64,000 bases of DNA from assembly GCF_033807715.1 (NCBI RefSeq), contig NC_084599.1:34667750-34731749 (forward strand). Direction: 5' to 3'. Below are positions 44,574-56,226 of this stretch, in pieces. Below the pieces are notes generated by a model, which worked only from the letters and a program-made list of their open reading frames with translations, did no database searches and had not been told where the DNA came from. A program made the position numbers and the translations under genes. How positions within the stretch are numbered: position 1 is the first letter of the stretch; every line of letters starts with the position of its first letter. Source of the DNA: Cololabis saira. Lineage: Eukaryota > Chordata > Actinopteri > Beloniformes > Belonidae.

Positions 44574-45426
44574 TATGGAGCTAGAACAGTCTCATAATTC
44601 GCAAATGCACACACCGTTTCACAAATGCACAGGACAAGTTTCACAAATGCACACACCGTTTCACAAATGCACACTGTTTCACAAATGCACACACTGTTTC
44701 ACAAATGCACAGGACAAGTTTCACAAATGCACACACCGTTTCACAAATGCACACTGTTTCACAAATGCACACACCGTTTCACAAATGCACACTGTTTCAC
44801 AAATGCACACACCGTTTCACAAATGCACAGGACAAGTTTCACAAATGCACAGGACAAGTTTCACAAATGCACAGAAGAATTCACACGTGCGTAGGACAAG
44901 ATGTACAAATGTATTTTTGATGCACACACAAATATAACCTGATTTACAAACGTTTTTTTTGTCTGTGAACTGCGCTGGATTTGCGTGTGACTTTTGAGAC
45001 TCCTCTGACGTGACTCGATCCACAAATACGTTTTTTTTAACACAGAAGGATCTGCAACCAATCAGATGTCTTCCTTTGTTTCAGCCAATCATAAGAGTGC
45101 ACCCCACATGGGGGACGCAGAGCAGTGGATAAAACACGACTTACTCGTAAACCAATCAGATTAAAGGGAAGGATACACCTGCTGTTTGAACTGCGTTAGC
45201 GCCGTTCGCTTAGAAAAGTGATTAATATTTCAAGTTGGTGGAGTAAAGATAAATAAACAGCAACAGTAGATAAAAGATAAATAAACAGGATGGAGAGGAG
45301 ACCACTGTTCTGCTTTTCTTGTGATCTCGGCAAAGAAAACAGCGCGATCGGAGATGGTTTGTCAGGCCGTTCAACCAGTTCAACGGTGTGTGCTTTTGTG
45401 AATTATGAGACTGTTCTAGCTCCATA
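44574..45426. mobile_element. TIR element (853 bp) with an internal TTTCACAAATGCACA array
   Basis: Left CTATGGAGCTAGAACAGTCT and right AGACTGTTCTAGCTCCATAG are inverted repeats that continue with few mismatches for about 43 bases. TCTC flanks both sides (possible 4-bp duplication). Directly inside the left arm is an array (44600-44880) of 18-, 20- and 22-bp units, all starting TTTCACAAATGCACA, whose start resembles the inner TIR. No transposase. Confidence 0.7.
44600..44880 (+). repeat. Variable-length minisatellite (18/20/22-bp units)
   Basis: About 14 units beginning TTTCACAAATGCACA and ending CTG, CACCG or GGACAAG. The alternation is not random: a block of the order 22-20-18-20 recurs. 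Confidence 0.9.
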
Positions 45427-45651
45427 GTCTCCAGCCTCGCTGAGCGTCTGCAGCACCGGATCTGTACTGGCTGCATCGCTCTCTCCAGGTTTTCAGGTGA
45501 TGCAACATCTACAGTGACGGATATATTCAGACATTTCTAACCACTTTAAATTGCTTCAAAATCTTCTTGTCAAGCCAACGCTGCTCAGTTCTGCATCGAG
45601 CTAACTGCACCTATCACAAAGATGTTCTCAAACTTGGGAATTATCGTTTAA

Positions 45652-45990
45652 AACTAATAGAGCTGCTCAATTATGGAAAAAAAATTATCATAATCACCAC
45701 TATTTTGCTCAATATTGAAATCATGATTATTCAAAACAAGTAGCCCTGGACTTTCGAAACATGTTGCATTTGCTGAACTTCACATAAAAGGTTTTTAAAT
45801 TTCCACTTTAAAATAAGACTGAAGCCTAAAAGCATTATCAGACTGAATAAAAATGGTTCAGAGTAAAAAAAAAGGCCAGAGTAAATGCTGTTAGAGCTTC
45901 TGAAATATTTCTTACAAGTTTTTGGTCAGAAACTGACTTAGATTTTTATTTAAATAAATAACTTGTAAAAAAAAGGAGGAGGGAATTCAA
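45652..45990. mobile_element. Probable degraded hAT MITE
   Basis: GAGCTGCTCAATTATGG followed by TTATCATAATCACCACTATT and ATGATTATTC resembles the start of the fish GGGCTGCACGATTATGG hAT family. No matching right end or target duplication was found. Confidence 0.35.
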
Positions 45991-46080
45991 AGTGGAGTCT
46001 ATATCTGAAGTGCTGTTGTTATACAAACCCCAAGAACAGAAATAATATGTGACAAAATACTTAGTTTTTAACTCACTTTC

Positions 46081-46333
46081 TGTCATGTTCGTGGTTTTTG
46101 ATAAGTTCCTGTTTTAGTTTTAGTTAAAGTTTGACTTCCTGATTGTTTGCACCTGCGTCTCATCAGACCTGTGAGTCCATCCCGTCTTTCCTTTCCCGCC
46201 TGCTGGTCCGTACTGTTGGGGCCCCCTGGCAGTGCTTTTTCAGTGGAAGTATTTTGTTTGGTTAAAAGGACTTTTGTTGGCACTACTGCCAACCTCATCT
46301 CCTGCATTTGGGTCCTCACTCAAAACCCTGACA
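46081..46333 (+). mobile_element. Probable solo LTR of a Gypsy-type retrotransposon (253 bp)
   Basis: Begins TGTCATGTTCGTGG and ends CATTTGGGTCCTCACTCAAA then ACCCTGACA, giving TG...CA boundaries. This ending is shared with the LTR near 60756 and is typical of fish Gypsy LTRs. No flanking duplication visible, so the edges are approximate. Confidence 0.55.
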
Positions 46334-46747
46334 GTTGCATTGCTTTTGAGATCATTTGATTGCACAGCTCAAAAAAACAACAACATTTTTTCACGAATCT
46401 TAAACCATTTCTCGCTCATGTTTATTGGTAAATCTTCCACAGAAAAAAAGGTGGATGACAAAAGATGGATGATATGTACATGGAATGCATAGTATGACCT
46501 TTGTTTGGCATTTCTGGCACACTTTTGAGAACTTGAATAAAAGTGTGGTTACAGGAATAACGCACATATATGCTTTAAAGTGAGCCATGCGACCCTAGCA
46601 GATCTTCACTAATGCAAAAATGTTCTTTTATCCACACGACCGACATGAACAACTACTTCATAAGTTATGTTAAGTATGAGAACATGAGGCATTGCTTTTG
46701 GGCTATATCCTAGTCAGGTGGCTAGCCATGACTACAGTGGCACAGTA

Positions 46748-47000
46748 GAGCACATGTGGCTCGATTGGTAGAGCGGTGACAGCCAGAAGCCTGGTGATTC
46801 GATTCCCCACACCCCATGCGTGTCCTTGAACAAGCTACCATGGTTCAACTAGGCCCTGACTTCCTTGAAGGGTTTTAAGAGTGCTTATCAATAATTAGAG
46901 GTGATGTGATTGGATTAATCAGATACTCATAATTACTTTGTGAAAATGGACAAAAATGAAAAGTGCTACACAGGTATGGACAGTTATTTATTTCGTGAAG
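46748..47000 (+). mobile_element. tRNA-derived SINE, diverged
   Basis: The A box region GTGGCTCGATTGGTAGAGC (46756-46774) and B box GGTGATTCGATTCC (46793-46806) form a tRNA-like head. Then comes GTGTCCTTGAACAAGCTACC, the mutated form of a common fish SINE body, and a 3' part with GAAAAGTGCTACACAGGTAT. A different family from the SINE at 35412. Confidence 0.7.
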
Positions 47001-48970
47001 TGTACTGGTGTGGAATAGTTGACAGCTTAAAGGCGTCAGGACAAATAACTCTGAGAGGGGAGATGTCTCCACCAATATCTCAAGGAGTCTGCAAATAGTC
47101 AGCAAAAATCAGAGGTTCAAAAGTCTGGGAAGATGTGAAAACATTTCATGTAATATCCATGAGACGCCTCCATTTACACTCAAACATTAACAGCCGTCAG
47201 GCCGTCATTTCGTGTTGAATCATGTAAAATATAGGAAACAAACGGGGAAAGTTGTTTTGTTTTTTTGTTTTTTTTAATGAATCCCAACATTTGAAAATGA
47301 GTCACCGGCTTCTGGGAAACCATGAGAGGATTTTACTAACATTTCTAACTAAGTCCTTTAAATTATTAATCGAATGAACTATAAAAACAGTCGCAGCCAT
47401 TGCCTGTTCCACTTTGCTGCAACTGTGCTGTTTGGTTTAAACTCAGAAAGTGGCTTTTACTGAGCCACCAAAGGCACAGTTATATAGTAGAAAGAGTATT
47501 CTTATTTACAAAGTACGTTTTCTAAGCATCCATGTCCTGTCAACATGTGACCCACCCCCCACGATCGCACAAGAAAAAGAAAGATCTATTTCTGCATTCT
47601 CTTGCCTCCCGCAGTGAGAGCCAAAGCCTGATGACAAGATCACCCTTCAGACCCGAGCATGTGTTGTGAGATGTTGGGATCTTGTTCGTCACTGAATGTA
47701 TAGGCTGGGAGGAGGTGACGGAGAACGCTTGGGATAGATTTAGGTCTTGAGATGCAAGTGGTCTCGCTTGTTACGTAAAGCTCCTCCTTATTCCCCCCGT
47801 CACACTCCACTTCTCTCGGATAAGGGAGCACAAGCAGCGTTGTGGCCTAGATTAGCAGACCAGTGACGACTCACAAAGGCTCGTAGAAAATGAAAAACAG
47901 AGACTCCGACGCAGAGACGTCTCAAGAATGTGTACAACAGAGGAGGGATATGCGCCGTCCCAGATTTCTATTTTGGTTGCTTGAGTTTTACGCACATATT
48001 TAGAATAAATGAATAACAGAACAGTTGAAATAGAAATAAATAAATCTCAGATTTAGTTCATATTCACACTCGTACATCAAAGGATTTTCACGCATCTACA
48101 AGCACAGCAGCTCAGGTGAATGCACCCATCTCCCCACTCACATTTTCTCTGACTCAACCGCCAATGTCCACTTCCACCCCAACAAAACAAAACAATAACT
48201 GAGGAAACTTACAGGACTGCGCCTGCATGGCATTTTACTATAAGCTTAGCCTTGAGATGCATTTTGTTCTGGAGTAACGATGAGCCTCATTTCCTCTCCC
48301 CCGAGAGCGAGGACACTTTACAACGCACTTCACCATGATAAACAAACTGCTGGAGGAATCCACAGTGGCCTTAACGCGGCCATTGTGTGTAATTTGTCTG
48401 CTTTTGTGTCGGCGTTGGCTGAAATGAAAAGACTAAGATCCACCATCTCCCAGTTGGCCGCGTGGATCGCTACCACCCACACGAAAGCTGTCTGGGACAC
48501 CAGGGGAGAAAACACACCAGACACGGCGACAGCAGACAGAGCACAAAATCTCTATCTGGTGAATGTCATCATAAACATGTACTTAAGAAAAACAGGAGAA
48601 TTTCATCTTAAATATGGTGTTTAGAGGCAGTCCGTCCGTTGATTCATTGATCTTCACTGACATTAAATCAATCGACAATCCTGGCGTGGACACAAGCATT
48701 GCACACATCAACTTCTGCTTGGGTTCCTGAAACTGCATTTAAAGGAAGCACAACTGTTGCCAAAGGAAGGGGGCCCAGAGCGTGGCCGGGCAAAAAGGCT
48801 AACAGTCGACAAAGCCGTGGCTTTGTTTAGGATTCAGCCTAAAACCTCATAATGTGTTCCCAACCTCGGCCAACCCACCCTCACAAAGCATCCTCTGCCA
48901 GGGTCTCTGGTGGGTCAGAAGGCCTTGGACTCTGAGAGGGGTCAGGAGTTGGGAGTAAATGGCACTGAGA
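47001..48970. other. 2.0 kb intron stretch without recognised features
   Basis: ORF 48280-48624 (114 codons) has no family resemblance. No TE ends noticed. Confidence 0.4.
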
Positions 48971-48974
48971 CAAT

Positions 48975-49930
48975 GGATATGGTCATTAGTGCGAGAAGAC
49001 ACATCAACATGCCCTTTTCTCCCCCTGCCAACTACTGTATATCTAGCCAAAACACTAGCAGAGTCTCCACTTTCACCCTATATGGAGTCCAGATTTCTTC
49101 TGATTTGTCTTGGTACGCTTACGTCAAAACTGCACTCTCCAAAGCACGACCTGGGATACTCCAAGTGCTGCAGAAACGGCTGGCCTCCCGTCAGATGTTT
49201 AACGACAGATCTATGTGACCTTCGTTCATCCGTCTGGAGCAGGGGTCTGCAACCCAAAAGGTTGAAAGAGCCATATTGGACCAAAAACACAAACAACAAA
49301 TATGTCTGGAGCCGCAAAAAATGAAGTCTTGTATAAGCCTTAGAATGAAGGCAACACATGCTGCATGTATGTATATTAGTTTTAACTGGGGGAAGATTTT
49401 TTTTTCATTATGCACTTCGAGAAAAAATTTGAAATGTCGAGAAAAAAGTAGAAATGTCGAGATTAATGTTGAAGTAAAATCTCGTGAAAAAAGTCGAAAT
49501 GTCGAGAAAAAAGTCGAAATGTCGAGAAAAAAGTCGAAATGTCGAGATTCAAAAGGAAAGGAAAAAGGAAGAAAAAAAGGAAAAACAAAGAAAAAAAGAA
49601 CAAAGAAAGAAGAAAAAAAGAAAAAAAGAAAAAAAAAGGTCAAACATTTTTGAAAAAGCTCCAGGAGCCACTAGGGCGGCGCTAAAGAGCCGCATGCGGC
49701 TATAGAGCCGCAGGTTGCCGACCCCTGGTCTGGAGCATTCCAGTCCAGTCTGGGGTGGGCCGCCGAAAAGGTCCGTCTGATGAGTTAAAGCGGGTTTAGA
49801 AGAGACACTGCCGGATCGTTGGCCTTCCAAGCGTCAGGCGTGACCCTGCACAGTCTCTGTCTGACGCCTCGACAAGTATACACTCGGGGGGAACTATGAA
49901 GGACATAAACAAACATCAACACCTCAGGAT
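48975..49930 (+). pseudogene. LINE reverse-transcriptase fragment interrupted by a hAT element
   Basis: Before the hAT element (48975-49239) the frame reads MDMVISARR, then RVSTFTLYGVQISSDLSW and ALSKARPG. This is the 'GVxISSDLSW...KKARxRL' block of fish LINE reverse transcriptases after the catalytic core. After it (from 49736) a frame reads LEHSSPVWGG, the 'LEYxxPVW' block that follows in the same proteins. Stops occur on both sides, so it was dead or dying. The hAT target duplication GTCTGGAG falls inside the Leu-Glu codons. Confidence 0.7.
49240..49727 (+). mobile_element. hAT MITE of the GTCGGCAACC family, copy 2
   Basis: Ends CAGGGGTCTGCAACCC and GGTTGCCGACCCCTG, with perfect 8-bp duplication GTCTGGAG (49232-49239 and 49728-49735). 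Internal 20-bp-type repeats AAGTCGAAATGTCGAGAAAA (49430-49550), then an A/G-rich tract, then the GAGCCGCATGCGGC block. Confidence 0.92.
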
Positions 49931-50972
49931 AACCGACTTTGAAGTTCATATACAGTTAGTGACAGAGATGCACAAGCAAACGTGCCCGCACAAAACTAAA
50001 CTAAGCTAAATGTGGCACGAGTGTGACGTAAGACCTTAAATGACATCAAACCCTCCAAACAGATACAGGGTCTGAGTTATAAAAGTTGATGGCAGGTAGA
50101 GAAAAGTCATATATGATCGCGTGTATTGAGTTTGTATTAATTTTGCTGATAAGCTGCAGTACGGAGGAAGAAATGTTCAGGCAGGAATTTGACTGCATTG
50201 AGGGCTGAAATCACTTCTGATGTAGCAGAATAAAACTTTACAGTTCAATCTGATTATTGTTATCAGTTTGCTCTCTGGAGAGGTAGATATCAGGTTTCAG
50301 TTTCTGGTGCAACTTTGTTCTGTTCTCATATTCCAAGGTGAAATATTGAGCCTCAATAAGGTATCAATCAGGTATTTTTTTGTTCACATGGATCAGAAAT
50401 CAGTGAGGAAAGTTGTTCTACTCGAGTTACCTACTTCTAGATTGTGTCACTAGTCAATGTGAGATTATACATTGTTCAAACAATGACATTTGACATTTAC
50501 CACGTTTTGTTTTCATGTCACATATCGTGTTTAGGACGGTTCCTTGTTTGGCTCGGGTGCCCACATTTTAGTGAATACTGTACATTTCCTGTGGCGTCGA
50601 TACGGCCCTCTGTTTGTTGTGGCTGAGCTCCGACAAGAGACTTGACAGGTGCGAGAGAAAACCCCTAAGCTCTGTAAACACGAAGTTTACAGAGCTTAAG
50701 GAGAGGGCGAGGGGTGAAAAGGGGATGGAGATGGAGGTGGGGGTTCTCTTCCTCTAATTTAGTTAATTCTTTTTTGCGTCTTTTGTTGTGATAAATACAT
50801 ATTTCTGAGTTTTATATTAAATTTCAAGTAATATTCCAAAATAAGTCACTGTTTAGAGGAGATTTTTCTTGTCTGTGTTGTTTTTTGGTGGAAAATTTTG
50901 GACAAGAATTCAAATATTAAAAGTTTGTTTCAATTTATTTGAGGGAATATTTGCTTACTTTTGGGAGGCTTT
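49931..50972. other. 1.0 kb intron stretch; one perfect hairpin
   Basis: Contains a 14-bp perfect stem with 5-nt loop at 50666-50698 (TAAGCTCTGTAAAC and its inverse). Otherwise nothing recognised. Confidence 0.5.
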
Positions 50973-52402
50973 GGCCCAATCTCAATTCTCCCCCTACTTT
51001 TCTCCACTCGCCCTTCTTTTCTTCACTCGCCCTTCTTTTCTTCCCTACCCCCTAAAAAAGAAGGGGGAGATTTTAGGGCACTTGAAATCTAGGGCACTTG
51101 GCCCAGGTGCCTGTCCCAATTCTCCCCCTACCCCTCGTTTTCATCCCTAACCTGATCAGGAAGCTGAGAGCCAAAAGCTGTTTTAATTTCAGCTGTAGCG
51201 CTGTTAATATGGCACTTTATTAAGTTTTTATATTTTTTCAGGCGTAAAAGTAACCGTTAAGATCCGCAACCTGGGCTCACTTTATCCAAATAAAGCCTGT
51301 TAAGAAATTTGACCCGAAGATTTCGAGATTTCTGCCTGACTGCCGGCTCCGGAGCTGGTTATGGTTCCGAGTTAAATCGACGCAGAGCCTACGGCGTAGG
51401 GTACGGCGTAGGGTACGGCGTAGGGTACGGCGTAGGGTACGGCGTAGGGTACGGCGTAGGGTACGGCGTAGGGTACGGCGTAGGGTACGGCGTAGGGTAC
51501 GGCGTAGGGTACGGCGTAGGGTACGGCGTAGGGTACGGCGTAGGGTACGGCGTAGGGTACGGCGTAGGGTACGGCGTAGGGTACGGCGTAGGGTACGGCG
51601 TAGGTTACGGCGTAGGGTACGGCGTAGGGTACGGCGTACGGCGCGCGTCGCCGCGTAACCTACGCCGTAGGCTCTGCGTCGATTTAACACAGAACCATAA
51701 AACAGCTCCGCTATCTTCACTTCAGCTTTATCTGAAAGTGTGTAAATTACCCAGATAACAGCTTTGTGGTTTCTGAAAACTATTATATCAGAAACATCCA
51801 AAACAAATCTGACGAGTCACAGGATTATTTCTCTCTATTTCCCACAAAAAAATGCATGCTCCCTTGGTCACAATCTGAGACGAGTCTGCCTGTTTGCCCT
51901 CGGTCAGCGAGTCAAATCGACGCAGAGCCTACGGTGTAGGTTACGTAGCCTACGGCGTAACCTAACAGCCTTTACTCCGGCGCGATTTTCGCGAACAACG
52001 GACAAAAAAGGGATTATGTACATTCCCTGAGTGAATATTATGAAAGTAAAATATATATTTCTTGCTAGAAATTTAATCAAAATGCATTTTTATGCAGAAA
52101 CTAACTCAAAATATAGATTTTATTCACTAAAAAATAAAAAAAAATGTCCGCCATGTTTTTTTTTTGGATTCAGTCCGCAAATGACGACGAAAAGCATTCC
52201 GGGAAATTTTTATACCCCCTCGCTCGCGAAGTCAGCATGTGAAATCACTCGCTGTGAAGGGGCTATTTTCAGCCCCTCGCCCTCGTTATACCACTCCCCC
52301 TAGGTGAAAAGAGGAATTGGGACACCAATACCCTCACGGGAACGCGCAAAATTTAGGGGGAGGGATCAAAACAAGGGCGATGGGGAGTATTGGGACGCAC
52401 CC
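50973..52402. mobile_element. Composite non-autonomous DNA element, TCCCAAT-type ends
   Basis: Left GCCCAATCTCAATTCTCCCC and right GGGGAGTATTGGGACGCACC are imperfect inverses. A second inner pair (GTCCCAATTCTCCCCCTA near 51114; CCCTAGGTGAAAAGAGGAAT then TGGGACACC near 52300) suggests an element within an element or a rearranged one. Subterminal motifs are rich in CACTCGCCCTT. No transposase. A smaller TIR element is nested at 51359-51700. Confidence 0.5.
51359..51700. mobile_element. TIR element (342 bp) filled by a 12-bp tandem array
   Basis: Left TTATGGTTCCGAGTTAAATC with GACGCAGAGCC, right GGCTCTGCGTCGATTTAAC with ACAGAACCATAA. The termini match the element at 12060-12649. Between the arms, 51390-51640 is about 21 units of TACGGCGTAGGG with one variant. 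The Gly-Tyr-Gly-Val and Arg-Thr-Leu-Arg ORFs are translations of it. A further sub-terminal fragment (AAATCGACGCAGAGCCTACG) lies at 51914-51933. Confidence 0.75.
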
Positions 52403-55400
52403 TTTGTCTCGCTTCTCTCTTCTCCTGCTTACAGGGAATAAGATAAATAAAATAATCAGCTAAAGTAACTTTGGATTCCTGTCCTGGTTGAGTTCTTGGT
52501 TTCCGACACTGAGTCACTCCCTAACAACATACCAGCACACCAAGCTGCAGTGGCATCATGACAGAAGTGGCAAACAGACCCAAGACATGAATTACAAAAG
52601 AGAAAATGAAAGCGTGACCAAGCCAGAGACTAAACAACAGTAAATCTAAAAGTGTGCCGTAGAAGTTTCCTAACCTCCACACCTCTAGCGGGGTCCACTG
52701 CGTAAACAGCAAACATTTTCCACTAGTTCTCCTATCCAGGACCAGTATTCCATCTTTCTGGACTGATCCTCAAATGCCACATGAATTGTTTTCCTAAGAT
52801 TGTGTACTGCACCTTTAAATTCCCCTTTAAAACAGAAACAAAACAGAGAAATTACACAAAAAAGCTTGAAATTCATGAAAACGACCAAGTTTCATCTCTT
52901 TATTAGCCGCGGCTTGTATTGGCCTGAAAAGGAGAATAAAAAGTAAGTGCTGCATCATTTCAGCTGATACTTCCAACAAATAAAAACTGCAGTCAGAAAA
53001 CTGTTCTGACAAAGACTTCAAAGGTTTTTGTTAAGATAAAACAGTTTAGGCTCTGATCTGATGAATTCCCATTTAAAAAAGTCATACATATAGATGTTGG
53101 GAGTGATAAATACAACTTACCACAGAATCAGAGCCTAAACCGGGGGAGTTGGGGAGGAATTTAAGAGCGCGGGAGAGCTGGACAGGTGAGAGACGTCAGA
53201 AGACATGTGAGAAGTGAACACCTCTTGTTTTTAAATATATCTACAGGTGAGAGAAGTAACAGATGAAAGCAAGATCTGTCTGCCTGAACCGGCTCCTTAG
53301 AGTCGCCTCATGTTCAGGTTTTTTTGTGTATTTTTGTAATCTTTTCATTTTTGAAGCAAGGATTTTCACCTCGGCTTTCCTTCTCAAAAAAGTAAAAGAC
53401 CCTTTCAGTGATCCTGAATTAGGTAAACCAAATATATATATAGATAGATAGTGATTACTGTAAACAGAACACTGGACAACGTTACTGTACATCATCTTGG
53501 TGGAAAGCGAGATAACATCCTGCTTTGATTTCTAAATGGTTAAGGTGTTCTGTCTCTCTGCCTATTAACACATTCCTTCAGCACCTCCGCACTTTTCCCC
53601 TTTACGTAAATACCGCCTCATGAAGTGGAAAAGCCACAATTAATCCACGAGGCCCTCGGAGCTCAGAAACAATTGTAAATCAGCAGAAAAAAAAAAATTG
53701 AATCCCAAATGAACTTCCTGCTCCCTCCTCCTCCTCCCCTGCCTTCCAAACACTGACAAAGCCACTTGAATAAGTATTATTGGAGCAAGAGGGCATGAAG
53801 GACGGGATAGAGGGAGGTCTAACAGACATCATATCACACAAACAACACACACACACACACACATATCCATCCGCTATCTGAAGACAGCGCAACAGCCTTG
53901 AGGTCAGTTCTACCAACCATTACGTTTCCCAGCAGTGATGCCTGACGGGGACATTGTGTGATAGCTTTTAATCCATTATGTGCTGGACTGATCCGTGCAC
54001 ACATGTGCAGGTGCACTCGTATGTCGCTTCAGGTATTGATGGGCTTGATGGGTTTGGAGTGAAAAACACAGGTGAAACTTGCCGCTGAAAGGTACCTGTG
54101 TCAGAGTGAACTGTACTCACATCAATAGACAGGAAACACTTCATACACCAAATAACCATTTACACATGTTCAGAGGAGCCACAGATTAAAGGAGTAAAAC
54201 AATGGAAAGGGTCGTGGAGAATCACAGGCCTGTAGCTCTGGTGGAGTTTCATCTGAGCTTATTTACAGAATTCTTTTAAACATCATCATCAAAAAGGACA
54301 AAAGAATATAGATGTTTTATTTTAGGTTTGTGTCATATTGAGTTGGTCATTCAGTTAGCCCCTGTTTTCCCTTTTCATGTATGTCTTTTACAACGTCACG
54401 TTTGTCCAAGTGCATCCAGTCAGGCGTTACACTGCACTCTTCTGGCTGCAACAGAATTTGCAGGTCAGGACTTCTCATCTGCTCTGGCTTGTCTCATTTC
54501 TTTATATTGCGCTTCATTGTCTATTCTTTTCTCAGACCTACCATCTGTGACCGAGAACTCTTTACATGCATTTGAGGGAGAAAAGAAAAAGGGAAAGGAA
54601 GAGGCCTTTAAGAGGAGCTAAAGGTGAGGATGCAAAAGTCTTCGGGAGAATGTTTTTGCATCCTGCATTTACAAAAGGGATGCCATCATGTGGCATTAAG
54701 TATATATAGATTATTAAAAGAGATGATGCATGGTTTCAGGACTACATGCCAGATGTAAAATCATTTCTGGTTATTGCATAACCAAAATTACATATGAATT
54801 AGTCCCGGAATATTTGGGGATTGATGGAAGCCTGGCAGCAAATATCTCAAGAAAAGCATGTAAACATCTGCCAAAGCAAAACAGCTCTCATGGGTTGGAT
54901 TTTTAAATTGAATAAAAAAAATAAATAAATAAAATAAACAAAACTAATAATGAAAAATAAATCGTGCAGCCGTCTCATCTTTTCTGTATTCACAGAATAT
55001 TCGGGGTGTCCCTTTAAAAAAATTAGACAACTATTTGTTACAGTCCAAGACGTTTTTAGCCATATTGATTTTGTGCATGTAGATATTGCAATGCCAATAA
55101 ATTTGATTCACGACCCAGCCCTCATTATAAATAATCACACTGCATTTGTCACAGTTTGACCTCATTTGAGAAGACACCAGAGTGCATTAGTGAGCTGTGC
55201 TTTAAACTTACAGAACCAAGTGTTTCTTCCTCACATTCCTCTGCAGGTTGGAAGGAGTGAGACATAAGAGGAAGATAGATACTGAAATTTTAATCTGTTT
55301 AAAAAAAGATGTAAATGGGAAAATAGTTCTGGAGGAACACACTCGGGTGCAGCACTGGTCGTTGCTGTTTAGTTTGAGTCTTTGCAGCACTCATCTCGCT

Positions 55401-56226
55401 AAAATGAATTAAACGCTGTGCAACTCAAAGAGCTCTTCAAGTGGGTTTATCTTTATCGACACAAAACATGCACCCACGTACACATGTGGGACGTGACCTC
55501 CGGAGCAATCAGGTGAGATTGTCCAGTTTAGTAGTGAAGTCGATTTGTGGAGAGGTACTAGTAAGTGTAGTTTTCAAAAATAGTCATTAGTTTATTAAAT
55601 GTAAATATCCACTACAATTAGAAACATTGTTCCACAGATACTAGTGAGGCTGATACTGGTATAAATGTACCGATTAATATATCAGCAAAGTCCTTTATTT
55701 GGCAAGCTGGGACGATCAAATAGCTTTATCGCTTTAGAAAAACACTCTGAAGAAAATTATTAAGTTATTATTGGCGTTTTGTGTTTTAATCTTTGTATAA
55801 AAATGTCTATTTAAATCAATAGCTGACAGCCCTTTAGCTTTTAGGACATAAAGTCAGTTTGTGAGAAAATGTGTAATTATCTTAGACCCCTAGTCAGGAA
55901 ATTTTAATCAGAAAAACCAGAGTTTGAGACCAAAACTGACGTGTAATAAAAGGCCCAAGTGTCAAACTTTCCCGACACCAGCAGAGACGGTCTACAATAA
56001 CATGTAAACTGTCAATGAAATCATCAAAAAAAAAAAAGACTTCAATGTGGCCAAGATTATCATAAATTAATTTGTCGAAACTAAATATTCTTAGCTCACA
56101 GCTGAATTTAAGGAGTGCAACACATTCTCAGTGGCTTGTAAGATGGATAAAAAAGTGCAAAAGCTTGCTATACATCAGCACCATAATACCACATTCCACA
56201 TGATCCAGTTTGGTTTTTCTACTCAC
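52403..56226. other. 3.8 kb intron stretch before the long-form exon, no gene recognised
   Basis: Holds short CA (53843-53862) and GATA (53441-53450) runs and a TAAATAAATAAAATAAAC stretch near 54921. No exon, SINE head or paired TE end seen. Confidence 0.45.

Larger units (their letters stand above)
41158..56226 (-). other. pde4b: pde4b intron between the long-form exon and the alternative first exon
   Basis: For the long isoform this stretch is intronic, starting at the gtgagt donor (56226-56221) and running past the alternative first exon. It holds that exon's promoter, an LTR, a SINE, a LINE and several DNA elements. No further pde4b exon was recognised. Confidence 0.65.

Noticed and set aside
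44557..44937. Direct-repeat array that could suggest a CRISPR
   Set aside because: Units are contiguous with no unique spacers and lie inside a TIR element in an animal genome.
46756..46806. Possible tRNA gene
   Set aside because: A and B boxes are present, but the acceptor stem does not close and a SINE body follows.
48280..48624. 114-codon plus-strand ORF
   Set aside because: No family resemblance and no exon signals; length is within chance for 64 kb.
51277..51801. Gly-Tyr-Gly-Val and Arg-Thr-Leu-Arg ORFs
   Set aside because: They lie on the 12-bp array in a TIR element; not a silk-like or structural protein.
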